Below are positions 17,450 through 25,397 of a stretch of DNA of 64,000 nucleotides, one piece after another (the stretch's first letter is position 1; each line of letters opens with the position of its first letter). The notes under the pieces were generated by a model. That model was not told where the DNA came from, did not search any database, and saw only the letters and a program-made list of their open reading frames with translations. The DNA is from an uncultured Pelagibacteraceae bacterium (GTDB lineage: Bacteria > Pseudomonadota > Alphaproteobacteria > Pelagibacterales > Pelagibacteraceae), in NCBI GenBank assembly GCA_902581605.1, contig CACHPE010000007.1, positions 1 through 64,000 on the forward strand, in the 5' to 3' direction. The position numbers were made by a program, and so were the translations under genes.

Positions 17450-18490
17450 TTATAGAGCGCCAGCTGCTTCTAACTGAGCTACAAATCCATCCATACCTTG
17501 TTCTAGAAGTACTCTTTTAGCCACTTCTGGTTCAAAAGTACCCTTAGCGTCTAACCAAGCACCGATTGCACCTGCTCTCCACTTAGTCATTTCCGCTTCT
17601 GTTGGTACATACCACTCTTTAGCAGATGCTTTAATTGCATCCTCACCATTTTTAATCCAAGCGTTATCCAACTCGTTTACTTTTTCTCCATAGGCATCAG
17701 CTGCTTCGTGTAACCATTTTCTTTGTTGGTCAGACAATGCATTGTACTGTTTAGCATCCATCGCTAAAATATTTCCAGACCACATTCCTCCGATCTCAGT
17801 GAAATATTTTGCAACTTCATGAAGTTTTGCTACATGCTGCCATGGACTAGCAACATATTGACCTTCAACTACACCTGATTGAAGACCTTGATATAATTGA
17901 CTCCAGTCATAAGGTGTTGGTGTTGCACCCCAATTTTTAACTAGCATGAACTCAACTGGACTTTTAGTAGTTCTCCATTTAAGTCCTTTCATATCATCTG
18001 GTTCATGAACAGGTTTAGTTGCATTTCCAAGTTGTCTAAATCCTCCACTTGAATATACAGAAAGGCAAATGTGACCAGCATTCTCAAGAGCTAGCTTGCA
18101 CTGTCTTTCAGCTAACCATTCATCTGATATTCTTTTAGCATCCTCTAAAGATTTAAAAATAAATGGCAAATCGAAAATTGCTAATTCTGGGCCAAAGTTA
18201 CCATAGTTTGCAGTAGAACTAGTCCACAAAGCTATAAGTCCTTGGTTAGCTTGTTCACCACATTTTTGTTCTGCGCATAAGCTTCTTTGATAATGAGGTT
18301 CAATTTTCATTTTACCTCCAGATGCTTTCTCCATCGCTGGTATCAACGCCTGATCTATTGCGTCACCAATTGGCATACCCAATCTACCAGTAGTTCCAAG
18401 CTTAAGAGTAATTTCTGCATAAGCTGCTTGTGCAAAGAAAATAATTGCAACCACTTTTATAAGTGTCTTGCAAATTGTTTTAATAAACAT
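17450..18490 (-). CDS. dctP: TRAP transporter periplasmic solute-binding protein (DctP family)
   Basis: A 346-residue DctP-type receptor with a signal peptide (about residues 1-25, cleavage AYA). GLKWRTTKSPVEFMLVKNWG contains the conserved Arg that binds the ligand carboxylate in most TRAP receptors; YQGLQSGVVEGQYVASPW is the second signature. A CAEQKC pair suggests a disulfide. It is the first gene of the dctPMQ operon. Its arginine codons are mainly AGA as in the rest of the window, unlike dctQM. Ligand unknown; an organic acid is most likely. The 206 bases upstream (to 18696) hold both this promoter and that of the divergent aldehyde dehydrogenase gene, with no clear motif. Confidence 0.9.
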   Translation of the reverse strand: MFIKTICKTLIKVVAIIFFAQAAYAEITLKLGTTGRLGMPIGDAIDQALIPAMEKASGGKMKIEPHYQRSLCAEQKCGEQANQGLIALWTSSTANYGNFGPELAIFDLPFIFKSLEDAKRISDEWLAERQCKLALENAGHICLSVYSSGGFRQLGNATKPVHEPDDMKGLKWRTTKSPVEFMLVKNWGATPTPYDWSQLYQGLQSGVVEGQYVASPWQHVAKLHEVAKYFTEIGGMWSGNILAMDAKQYNALSDQQRKWLHEAADAYGEKVNELDNAWIKNGEDAIKASAKEWYVPTEAEMTKWRAGAIGAWLDAKGTFEPEVAKRVLLEQGMDGFVAQLEAAGAL

Positions 18491-18696
18491 TTTATTTATC
18501 TCCTTTTAGTTAATTAAAGTATCAATTTAAATTAATTTAAGCCTAGTGAAGTTTATGAGCGAAGTACATACAAAAAATAATTTAATACAATTTTAAGTTG
18601 AATAAATAATGTCCTAGTAAATCTATTTATTTTAGTCTCAAGGTGCCTTACACTAAATTAAGAAAATAAAATAAATTCAATCTATAGGAAAATTTT

Positions 18697-20184
18697 ATGA
18701 GCTCAGGTAATAGATATAAAGTAATTGCCAGTAAACTTAAATTTGAAGGAAGAGCATTTATTAATGGCAAATATGTAAATGCTATTGATGGTAAAAAATT
18801 TGAAACAATCAATCCCGCAACTGGTAAAAAACTTTGTACTGTTGCAAAATGTAATCATAAAGATGTTAACTTAGCAGTTAAAGTTTCAAGAAAAGCTTTT
18901 AATAGTGGTGTATGGTCTAAAAGCTCACCTGAGCATAGAAAAGAAATTTTATTAAAATTTGCTGAATTACTTAGAAAACATGGTGAAGAAAATTCAGTTT
19001 TAGAAAGTGTTGATACAGGTAAACTTATAACAGATTGTATTAATGAAGTTGCAAATGATGCCCCAATGCACTTTCAGTGGTATGGAGAATTAATTGATAA
19101 AGTATTTGGAAAAGTTGGTCCAACAGAACCATCTATTACAAGTTTAATTGTTAAAGAACCAATTGGAGTTGTTGCTGGAATTGTTCCTTGGAACTTTCCT
19201 TTAATGATGGCAGTGTGGAAAATGGCACCAGCTCTTGCAGCAGGTTGTTCGGTAATAATCAAACCAGCAGAGGACACTCCTCTTACCGCAATAAGAGTTG
19301 CTCAAATTGGAAAAGAAGCTGGCATACCAGATGGAGTTTTAAATGTACTTCCAGGTTATGGTGATGTTGGTGAGGCTTTAGGTCGACACAAAGATGTTGA
19401 TGCAGTTTCGTTTACAGGTTCAACTGAAGTAGGTGGTTATTTTTTAAAATACTCAAGTGAAAGTAATTTAAAACCTGTTGCATTAGAGATGGGAGGAAAA
19501 AGTCCATTTATAGTTTTAGAAGATGCTAAAATTACTGACGATTTAATTGACAATGCTATGAATTCTGCATTTTGGAATGGTGGACAAAACTGTTCAGCAA
19601 ATATGAGACAGATAGTTCATAAAAAAGTTAAAGATGAGTTTTTAGATAAAATTATTAAAAAAGTTAAAAAATTAAAAGTTGGAGATCCATTGGATACAAA
19701 ATCAAACATGGGATCCATGATTTCAAAAGGACATTTACAAACTGTTGATGGATATATCCAGACAGGAATCGATGAAGGTGCAAAACTTTTATCAGGAGGA
19801 GTTTCAGATAATAAGCAAAAAGGTTTTTATGCAAAACCAACTTTATTTGATGGATTAAAAGAAAATATGACTATTGCTCAAGAGGAAATTTTTGGACCAG
19901 TGCTCGGTGTTTTGACGGTTAAAAATGATGAAGAAGCTTTAAAAATTGCCAGTAATTCTAAATATGGATTACATGCAAGTGTATTTACTCAAGATATAAA
20001 TAGAGCATTTCATTTAGCTAAAAGCTTGCCTTGTGGAACTGTGTCAGTAAATACTTTTTCTGAAGGTGATATTAAAACTCCTTTTGGGGGATATAAACAA
20101 TCTGGCTCACTAAGTAGAGATCAAGGTACTGAAGCTTTAAATTCATTTCTTCAAACAAAAACAATTTGGATAAGTCATAGTTAA
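18697..20184 (+). CDS. NAD(P)-dependent aldehyde dehydrogenase
   Basis: A 495-residue aldehyde dehydrogenase of normal length: GIVPWNFPLMMAVWKMAPAL, cofactor loop FTGSTEVGG, catalytic Glu in LEMGGKSPFIV, catalytic Cys in GGQNCSANMR, and C-terminal PFGGYKQSG. Closest families by eye are PuuC-type gamma-glutamyl-aminobutyraldehyde and betaine-aldehyde dehydrogenases. It heads a three-gene plus-strand run (spacing 3 and 0 bases) with an epoxide hydrolase and an Ldh2-type dehydrogenase, divergent from the TRAP operon, suggesting breakdown of the imported compound. Confidence 0.9.
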   Translation: MSSGNRYKVIASKLKFEGRAFINGKYVNAIDGKKFETINPATGKKLCTVAKCNHKDVNLAVKVSRKAFNSGVWSKSSPEHRKEILLKFAELLRKHGEENSVLESVDTGKLITDCINEVANDAPMHFQWYGELIDKVFGKVGPTEPSITSLIVKEPIGVVAGIVPWNFPLMMAVWKMAPALAAGCSVIIKPAEDTPLTAIRVAQIGKEAGIPDGVLNVLPGYGDVGEALGRHKDVDAVSFTGSTEVGGYFLKYSSESNLKPVALEMGGKSPFIVLEDAKITDDLIDNAMNSAFWNGGQNCSANMRQIVHKKVKDEFLDKIIKKVKKLKVGDPLDTKSNMGSMISKGHLQTVDGYIQTGIDEGAKLLSGGVSDNKQKGFYAKPTLFDGLKENMTIAQEEIFGPVLGVLTVKNDEEALKIASNSKYGLHASVFTQDINRAFHLAKSLPCGTVSVNTFSEGDIKTPFGGYKQSGSLSRDQGTEALNSFLQTKTIWISHS

Positions 20185-20187
20185 TTA

Positions 20188-21342
20188 ATGATAAAACCAT
20201 ACAAGATTAGTGTACCTAAAAGTACACTTAATAATATATATAAAAAAGTAAAAACCTATCCATGGCAGATGATGCAAAATGTAAATGGGTGGGAATATGG
20301 AACTAATTATAATTTTCTAAAAAAAATATCTCAATATTGGGTTTCAAAATATAATTGGAAAAAGTTTGAAACCAAAATTAATTCATTTAAAAACTTCAAG
20401 ACTAATGTTGATGGTATAAATTTACATTTTATAATTGAAAAAAGTAAAAATCCTAAATCCAGACCTCTATTACTTTTGCACGGGTGGCCAGGTAGTGTAA
20501 TAGAATTTTTTGATATCATTCCAAAACTTGCTCATCCTGAAAAATTTGGAGGAAAAATTGAAGATGGTTTTGACGTAATTGTACCTTCTTTGCCAGGATT
20601 TGGTTTTTCAACTCCAATTAAAAAAGCTTTAGGTCCTAGAAAGATTGGCAAAATATTAAATAAATTTATGGTCAAAAATCTAGGTCATAAAAACTATATT
20701 GTACAAGGTGGAGATTGGGGAGCAACTATTGCAGCTTGGATTGGTCTTGATAGTGCAAAATATTGTAAAGGAATTCATATTAACTGCTTGCCGATTAGAC
20801 ATCCAAAAGGACCAAAAAATAATAAAGAAAAAAAATGGGAAAAAAAATTTAATTTTGATCAAATTATGCAGGAAGGATACAGAACTCAACAAGCTACAAA
20901 ACCTCAAAGTTTATCTTATGCAATGATAGACAGTCCTGTAGGGACTGCAGCATGGATTTTAGAAAAATTTCATGGTTGGTCAGACCTTAAAAGAGGTAAA
21001 ATAGAAAAAACATATTCAAAAGATGAACTAATATCAAATATAATGATCTATATAATTACTAACAGTTTTAATACCGCTGCTTGGATATATTTTGGGAGAA
21101 GAAAAGAGGGTGGTCGATCTTTTCCAAAAAATTTTAAGAAAATAAAAGTCCCTACTGCAATAGCAGAATTTCCAAAAGAAATGCTTGAATGGCCTCCAAA
21201 ATCATATGTGAACAGAATTTTTAATATAAAAAGATGGAAAAAATTTTCTAAGGGTGGTCATTTTGCAGCTTTAGAAGTTCCAAATTTATTAATAAATGAT
21301 ATTAAGAATTTTTTTAACAAAGACATAAAAATATTCAAATAA
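20188..21342 (+). CDS. Epoxide hydrolase family alpha/beta hydrolase
   Basis: A 384-residue protein with the N-terminal EHN domain (~residues 1-105) of microsomal-type epoxide hydrolases followed by an alpha/beta-hydrolase core. The oxyanion segment LLLLHGWPGS, IVPSLPGFGFS, nucleophile elbow QGGDWGA (catalytic Asp) and C-terminal KGGHFAALE (catalytic His) are all present. The family opens epoxides to diols, but many bacterial members have unknown substrates. Three bases separate it from the aldehyde dehydrogenase gene and none from the next gene. Confidence 0.85.
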   Translation: MIKPYKISVPKSTLNNIYKKVKTYPWQMMQNVNGWEYGTNYNFLKKISQYWVSKYNWKKFETKINSFKNFKTNVDGINLHFIIEKSKNPKSRPLLLLHGWPGSVIEFFDIIPKLAHPEKFGGKIEDGFDVIVPSLPGFGFSTPIKKALGPRKIGKILNKFMVKNLGHKNYIVQGGDWGATIAAWIGLDSAKYCKGIHINCLPIRHPKGPKNNKEKKWEKKFNFDQIMQEGYRTQQATKPQSLSYAMIDSPVGTAAWILEKFHGWSDLKRGKIEKTYSKDELISNIMIYIITNSFNTAAWIYFGRRKEGGRSFPKNFKKIKVPTAIAEFPKEMLEWPPKSYVNRIFNIKRWKKFSKGGHFAALEVPNLLINDIKNFFNKDIKIFK

Positions 21343-22347
21343 GTGAAAACACCTCTACTTAAAAAACTAATCATTAAGATTTTTCAAAAATATGGCTTGA
21401 CTAGAGAGCATGCTTTAATCTCATCCAATGCTTTAATTAATGCAGAATTAGTAGGAGCATATGGCCATGGTTTATCTAGACTTAAAATGTACTGTGATCG
21501 AATTTCTAAAAAAGTAATTAACCCAAAACCAAAAATTAAAATTAAAAAAATTTCTTCATCTATTTCCCATATAGATGCAAAAAATAGCATTGGCTTTGTT
21601 GCAGCAGATCTTGGAATTAAAACTGCAATTAAGCACGCACAAAAAACTGGTATTGGAATGGTAGCGGTAAAAAATAGTGGTCATTATGGGTTATCAGGTT
21701 ATTACGCTGAGCAAGCTGTAAAAAAAAATTTAATAACTATGATTTACACTAATGCTCCACCCGCAGTTGCTCCACACGGTGGTTTAAAATCTTTATTTGG
21801 AACAAATCCAATTTGTTTTGGATCTCCTACTGGTTCTAAAATCCCATTTATTTTAGACACCTCAATTTCAGTAATTAACAGAGGTAAAATTAGAGTTGCG
21901 GCGAGAAATAATCAATCAATTCCTATGGGAGTTGCATTAGATAAATTTGGTAAACCAACTACTAATGCAAAAAGGGCATTGGCAGGTGTACAATTACCAA
22001 TTGCAGGTTTTAGAGGTTCAGGGCTTGCTTGGATGGTAGATATTTTAAGTGGAGTTTTAACTGGAGGAAATCATGCAGGAAGAGTTAAAGATCCATTTGA
22101 TGATTTTTCAGGTCCACAAAATATTGGACATTTATTTATAACTTTTAAAGCCACTTTATTTCAAAAAAATTACAAACAACGAATAAAAGACAATATTAAA
22201 ACAATTAAAAAACTTCCTAAAATTAAGGGAGTTAAAGAAATAATGTATCCAGGTCAAAATAAATTTAACCGTTATAAAAATAACTCAAAAAAAGAAATTT
22301 TTATACCAGATATAATAAAGAAAGATTTAGAAACTTTAATAAGTTAA
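21343..22347 (+). CDS. Malate/L-lactate/sulfolactate dehydrogenase (Ldh2 family)
   Basis: A 334-residue Ldh2/YbiC-type NAD(P)-dependent 2-hydroxyacid oxidoreductase. Seen: GHGLSRL near residue 46, GMVAVKNSGHYGLSGYYAE with the catalytic His, PHGGLKSLFGTNPICFG, and GFRGSGLAWMVDILSGVLTG. It starts with GTG directly after the previous stop codon. Members oxidise malate, lactate, sulfolactate, ureidoglycolate or related acids; which one applies here is open. Its end overlaps the convergent small membrane protein gene by 12 bases. Confidence 0.85.
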   Translation: MKTPLLKKLIIKIFQKYGLTREHALISSNALINAELVGAYGHGLSRLKMYCDRISKKVINPKPKIKIKKISSSISHIDAKNSIGFVAADLGIKTAIKHAQKTGIGMVAVKNSGHYGLSGYYAEQAVKKNLITMIYTNAPPAVAPHGGLKSLFGTNPICFGSPTGSKIPFILDTSISVINRGKIRVAARNNQSIPMGVALDKFGKPTTNAKRALAGVQLPIAGFRGSGLAWMVDILSGVLTGGNHAGRVKDPFDDFSGPQNIGHLFITFKATLFQKNYKQRIKDNIKTIKKLPKIKGVKEIMYPGQNKFNRYKNNSKKEIFIPDIIKKDLETLIS

Positions 22348-22608
22348 CATCGTTAGAGCGCCCAAAGAGACAATAAAAGATGATAAAATTATTGTTCGTT
22401 TAACTTTTTCCTTTTTTTTCTCTTCGTAAAGTCTTTGTTTTAAAGTATCAATATTAACTCTTTTAGATACTTCTTTAACTACTACTGGAGAATTAGAAGT
22501 TTTAACTTTAGGCTTAAGAACATCCAATTTTACGACATTATTTGTTTCAACATTTTGAGAAGGGGTCTCAATATCCTTGGATGTTCTATGTAAGCTTTCT
22601 GTACTCAT
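22336..22608 (-). CDS. Small single-pass membrane protein, unknown function
   Basis: A 90-residue protein: polar N-terminal ~45 residues, a strongly charged helix (LKQRLYEEKKKEKVKR) and one C-terminal membrane segment. It resembles the 71-residue protein at 6440-6655 in its second half. Two copies of a TCAAAATGGG-like sequence lie 48-89 bases upstream of its start. No family is recognised. The layout would place a charged cytoplasmic tail on a membrane anchor. Confidence 0.6.
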   Translation of the reverse strand: MSTESLHRTSKDIETPSQNVETNNVVKLDVLKPKVKTSNSPVVVKEVSKRVNIDTLKQRLYEEKKKEKVKRTIILSSFIVSLGALTMLTY

Positions 22609-22655
22609 GAAGATATTAAAACATGCATTCTAAGTTTAATAAATATTTTTATTGT

Positions 22656-22697
22656 CCAAAATGGGTAATTTTGATGTGACATCTTGTTCAAAATGGG
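22656..22697 (+). promoter_or_regulatory. Paired TCAAAATGGG-like sites
   Basis: CCAAAATGGG (22656-22665) and TCAAAATGGG (22688-22697) are direct repeats 32 bases apart, each preceded by TTG and followed by GT. They lie between the Amt-phosphatase stop and the small membrane protein start. The same sequence recurs at 25380, 28804, 37362 and 60938. The binding factor is unknown. Confidence 0.45.
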
Positions 22698-22738
22698 TTT
22701 CTTATATTAAAATTTTTTATTAAAGAAAAAATTTATTC

Positions 22739-24976
22739 TTAATGCCCAATTCCGATAATTGTTAAATCATCATCTAAAATATCGCTATTATCTTTAATTC
22801 CAGTTTCTTTATAATCTTTTTTTAGACTCTTAACTCTTATTTCTTCAGTAGAATTTTCAAGTTCTTTTTGTAAAGAAGAATTTTGATGATTAATTAAAAG
22901 TTTCTTCACTCCATCAATACCTATTTCATTTTTATTTTCATCTAAGCACTCTGAAAAGCCATCAGTAAAACAATAAATTCTTCCTCCATCTAATTTAAAT
23001 GAGTCCAATTTATATACATTTTCATCTTTTTGCTTAACTACAGCAAGCGGAGTAGATGATGAAGGGTACTCAATAAAATCATTACCTTTTCTAAATAAAG
23101 CTGGTTGATGACCTGCATTAGCTATTTCAACAATATCTGTTTTAATATTATAACAACCCACTATAGAGGTAACAAAAGTACCAGGGGGGTTAGTTTCGTT
23201 TAAATCATTGTTCATCTCGAGTAAAATTTCATTTGGCTTAAATTTTAATCTTGAAAAAATTTTAAATAAAGTGATTGCCTTAGCCATAACCATGCCAGCA
23301 TTAACTCCTTTTCCAGAAACATCTGATAATGTGAAATAAACAAGATCATCATGTAAATAAAAATCATAAAAATCTCCTGAAATTTCTCTAGCTGGAATAT
23401 TTAATCCATAAATCGGATAATTAGATAGATCTCTATTTGGCATTAAACGTTTTTGGACATTCATAGCTAATTTTATTTCTGATGAAACTCTATCTTTCCA
23501 TTTATTTTTTTGCTTTTCGCTTTGCTCTAATTTATCCATTAAAAAATTATATTGAGTGCCAATAATTCCACTATCAGTGAATGGGTCTTGTGGTGCTCTT
23601 AACGAATAATCCTCAGTTTTAGCTTGATTTGTTAATACTTCTAATAACTCGTGAGTATCTGTTGATGCATTATGTTCAGAAATATTTAAACCAAGTTCTT
23701 CCTGAATTTTTCCAACCCTTAATGGAAAAATATAATTAATAAATTTAAAAATAATAAATGCTGCAACAAAACAAAAACCACCAATGCTAAAAGTTCCTAT
23801 TATTTGAATAATAAGTTGTTCTACTCTTGATTTTTCTAAACCCATCATTTCAAAATCACCAAAAATTGCTACCGATAAAGTTCCCCAAATACCGCCAACT
23901 AAGTGAACAGGGATAGCACTAACAACATCATCAATTTTTAATTTTTCTAACAAAATAATTGTAGACCCTGATAAAATTCCACCTATAGCTCCAATGTATA
24001 TAGCTTCAGAAGGATTTACATATGCACAGCTAGCTGTAATGGAAACTAAACCAGCTAATGGTCCAGTAATCATAAACAATGGTTCAGGTTTTTTCATAAC
24101 AATAACACCCATTACACTTGAAAAAATTAATCCAAATGATGCTGATAAAAATGTATTTATTAATATTAAGGGGATTTTTAAATCCATTGCACCATTTGCA
24201 CCTCCATTAAACCCAAACCATCCAAACCATAAAATTAAAGCTCCAAGAGCAGCCATAGGAGTATTGCTTCCCTGAAATAGTTTTTTATCCTTATCTTTTC
24301 TAAACCTACCAGTTCTACTTCCAATAATTAGTAATACCGCTAAAGCAACCCAACCACCTACTGAATGAACTACTGAAGCACCTGCAAAATCCAAATAACC
24401 CATTTTACCAAGCCATCCAAATTTAACTTCTGGATTACTAAAATCAAAAGCCCAAGCCCAATGCCCAACTATTGGATATATTATGCCTGAAGTTATAAAG
24501 GTAATAATTACATATGAGAAAAATCTAAGTCTTTCAGCAACTGCTCCTGAAATAATCGTTGCTGCTGTCGCAACAAACATTGCCTGAAAAACAAAATATG
24601 TCTGATAACCAGCAACCTTGGTTGTAAAAAAATAGAACTTATTTCCAAATAAACCCATCACACTTGTTCCATACATTAGTGCAAATCCAAAAGCCCAGAA
24701 TGTAACTACAGCAATTCCAAAATCAGTTATATTTTTTAGAGCTACATTAATATTATTTTTATTTCTTGATAAACCAGACTCGAGACACATAAATCCTGCT
24801 TGCATCAAGAAAACTAAAATAGCACAAACTAATAACCAAAATGTATCTAAATTTGCTTGAAGAACAGCCTCTAATCTAAACTCTGTTGCTTTGATTGCTC
24901 CTTTACTTGTGAGCTCTAATTGACTTATTTTAGACTGTAGCTTATCAACCAAAATATGGAGTTCAGCTACAGTCAT
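22739..24976 (-). CDS. Ammonium transporter fused to a PP2C/SpoIIE-type phosphatase (copy 1)
   Basis: A 745-residue fusion. Residues 1-45 form a helical N-terminal extension. Residues ~46-425 are a complete Amt channel: TMs throughout, Phe gate in FVFQAMFVATAATI, LDFAGASVVHSVGG with Asp196 and His204, and IPVHLVGGIWG with His358, giving the twin-His pore. A helical linker (~430-510) leads to a SpoIIE-type PP2C domain with metal-binding Asps in EISGDFYD, SDVSGKGVNAG, FTDGFSE and DDDLTIIG. Both halves look intact, so it may transport ammonium and report on it. Its likely target is the STAS protein encoded at 28872. The HMA protein gene and copy 2 lie upstream on the same strand. Confidence 0.93.
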   Translation of the reverse strand: MTVAELHILVDKLQSKISQLELTSKGAIKATEFRLEAVLQANLDTFWLLVCAILVFLMQAGFMCLESGLSRNKNNINVALKNITDFGIAVVTFWAFGFALMYGTSVMGLFGNKFYFFTTKVAGYQTYFVFQAMFVATAATIISGAVAERLRFFSYVIITFITSGIIYPIVGHWAWAFDFSNPEVKFGWLGKMGYLDFAGASVVHSVGGWVALAVLLIIGSRTGRFRKDKDKKLFQGSNTPMAALGALILWFGWFGFNGGANGAMDLKIPLILINTFLSASFGLIFSSVMGVIVMKKPEPLFMITGPLAGLVSITASCAYVNPSEAIYIGAIGGILSGSTIILLEKLKIDDVVSAIPVHLVGGIWGTLSVAIFGDFEMMGLEKSRVEQLIIQIIGTFSIGGFCFVAAFIIFKFINYIFPLRVGKIQEELGLNISEHNASTDTHELLEVLTNQAKTEDYSLRAPQDPFTDSGIIGTQYNFLMDKLEQSEKQKNKWKDRVSSEIKLAMNVQKRLMPNRDLSNYPIYGLNIPAREISGDFYDFYLHDDLVYFTLSDVSGKGVNAGMVMAKAITLFKIFSRLKFKPNEILLEMNNDLNETNPPGTFVTSIVGCYNIKTDIVEIANAGHQPALFRKGNDFIEYPSSSTPLAVVKQKDENVYKLDSFKLDGGRIYCFTDGFSECLDENKNEIGIDGVKKLLINHQNSSLQKELENSTEEIRVKSLKKDYKETGIKDNSDILDDDLTIIGIGH

Positions 24977-24986
24977 AAAAATTTTT

Positions 24987-25316
24987 TTAATCTACAAGTT
25001 TTCTTGCTTCCTCAGCGTCAGTAATTATACCGTCAACACTAATTACTTTAACCACTTCAAATCCAGTTCCTAAAATTGCGTTTTTATATTCATCCTCAGA
25101 TAAGTTGGACTTATCAGCGAATGAAGAAACAGCAACACCTTCCGGCCAAGAAACTTTAACTGTTGCATCAGGACAAGCTTTTTGTAATGCTTCAGTAACC
25201 ATTTTTTGACACTTAATACACATCATGCCATTAACTTGTGCAATCTGAGTTTGTGCTGCAAACAAATTAGTACTAAATAATAGAAAACCTGCTGTTAATA
25301 TTATTTTTTTAAACAT
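24987..25316 (-). CDS. Secreted HMA-like protein with CxxC metal-binding motif
   Basis: A 109-residue protein with a signal peptide (about 1-20, ending LFAA) and a heavy-metal-associated-like fold, with MMCIKCQKMV (CxxC) near residue 33. HMA domains bind copper or mercury ions, and a periplasmic one may be a copper carrier or a scavenger. It is unexpected between two ammonium-transporter genes, 10 bases upstream of copy 1. A TCAAATTGGG site lies about 64 bases before its start. A redox rather than metal role for the CxxC is possible. Confidence 0.72.
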   Translation of the reverse strand: MFKKIILTAGFLLFSTNLFAAQTQIAQVNGMMCIKCQKMVTEALQKACPDATVKVSWPEGVAVSSFADKSNLSEDEYKNAILGTGFEVVKVISVDGIITDAEEARKLVD

Positions 25317-25379
25317 ATCTTCCTCATTTATTTAATAAAAACCTACCATTTAAAATTTAAACTTGCATTATAAATTAGA

Positions 25380-25389
25380 TCAAATTGGG
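25380..25389 (+). promoter_or_regulatory. TCAAATTGGG site
   Basis: An exact TCAWWWTGGG match in the 81-base gap between the second Amt-phosphatase gene and the HMA gene. It is the same sequence as at 60938. Confidence 0.35.
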
Positions 25390-25397
25390 GGAAAATA

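Noticed and set aside
22656..22697. SigB-like promoters (GTTT ... GGGTAT) as the explanation for the TGGG motif
   Set aside because: GGGTAA/GGGTTT resembles a SigB -10, and partner switching made this tempting. No GTTT lies at the required 12-15 base spacing, and the GTTTAA at 22634 is too far away.
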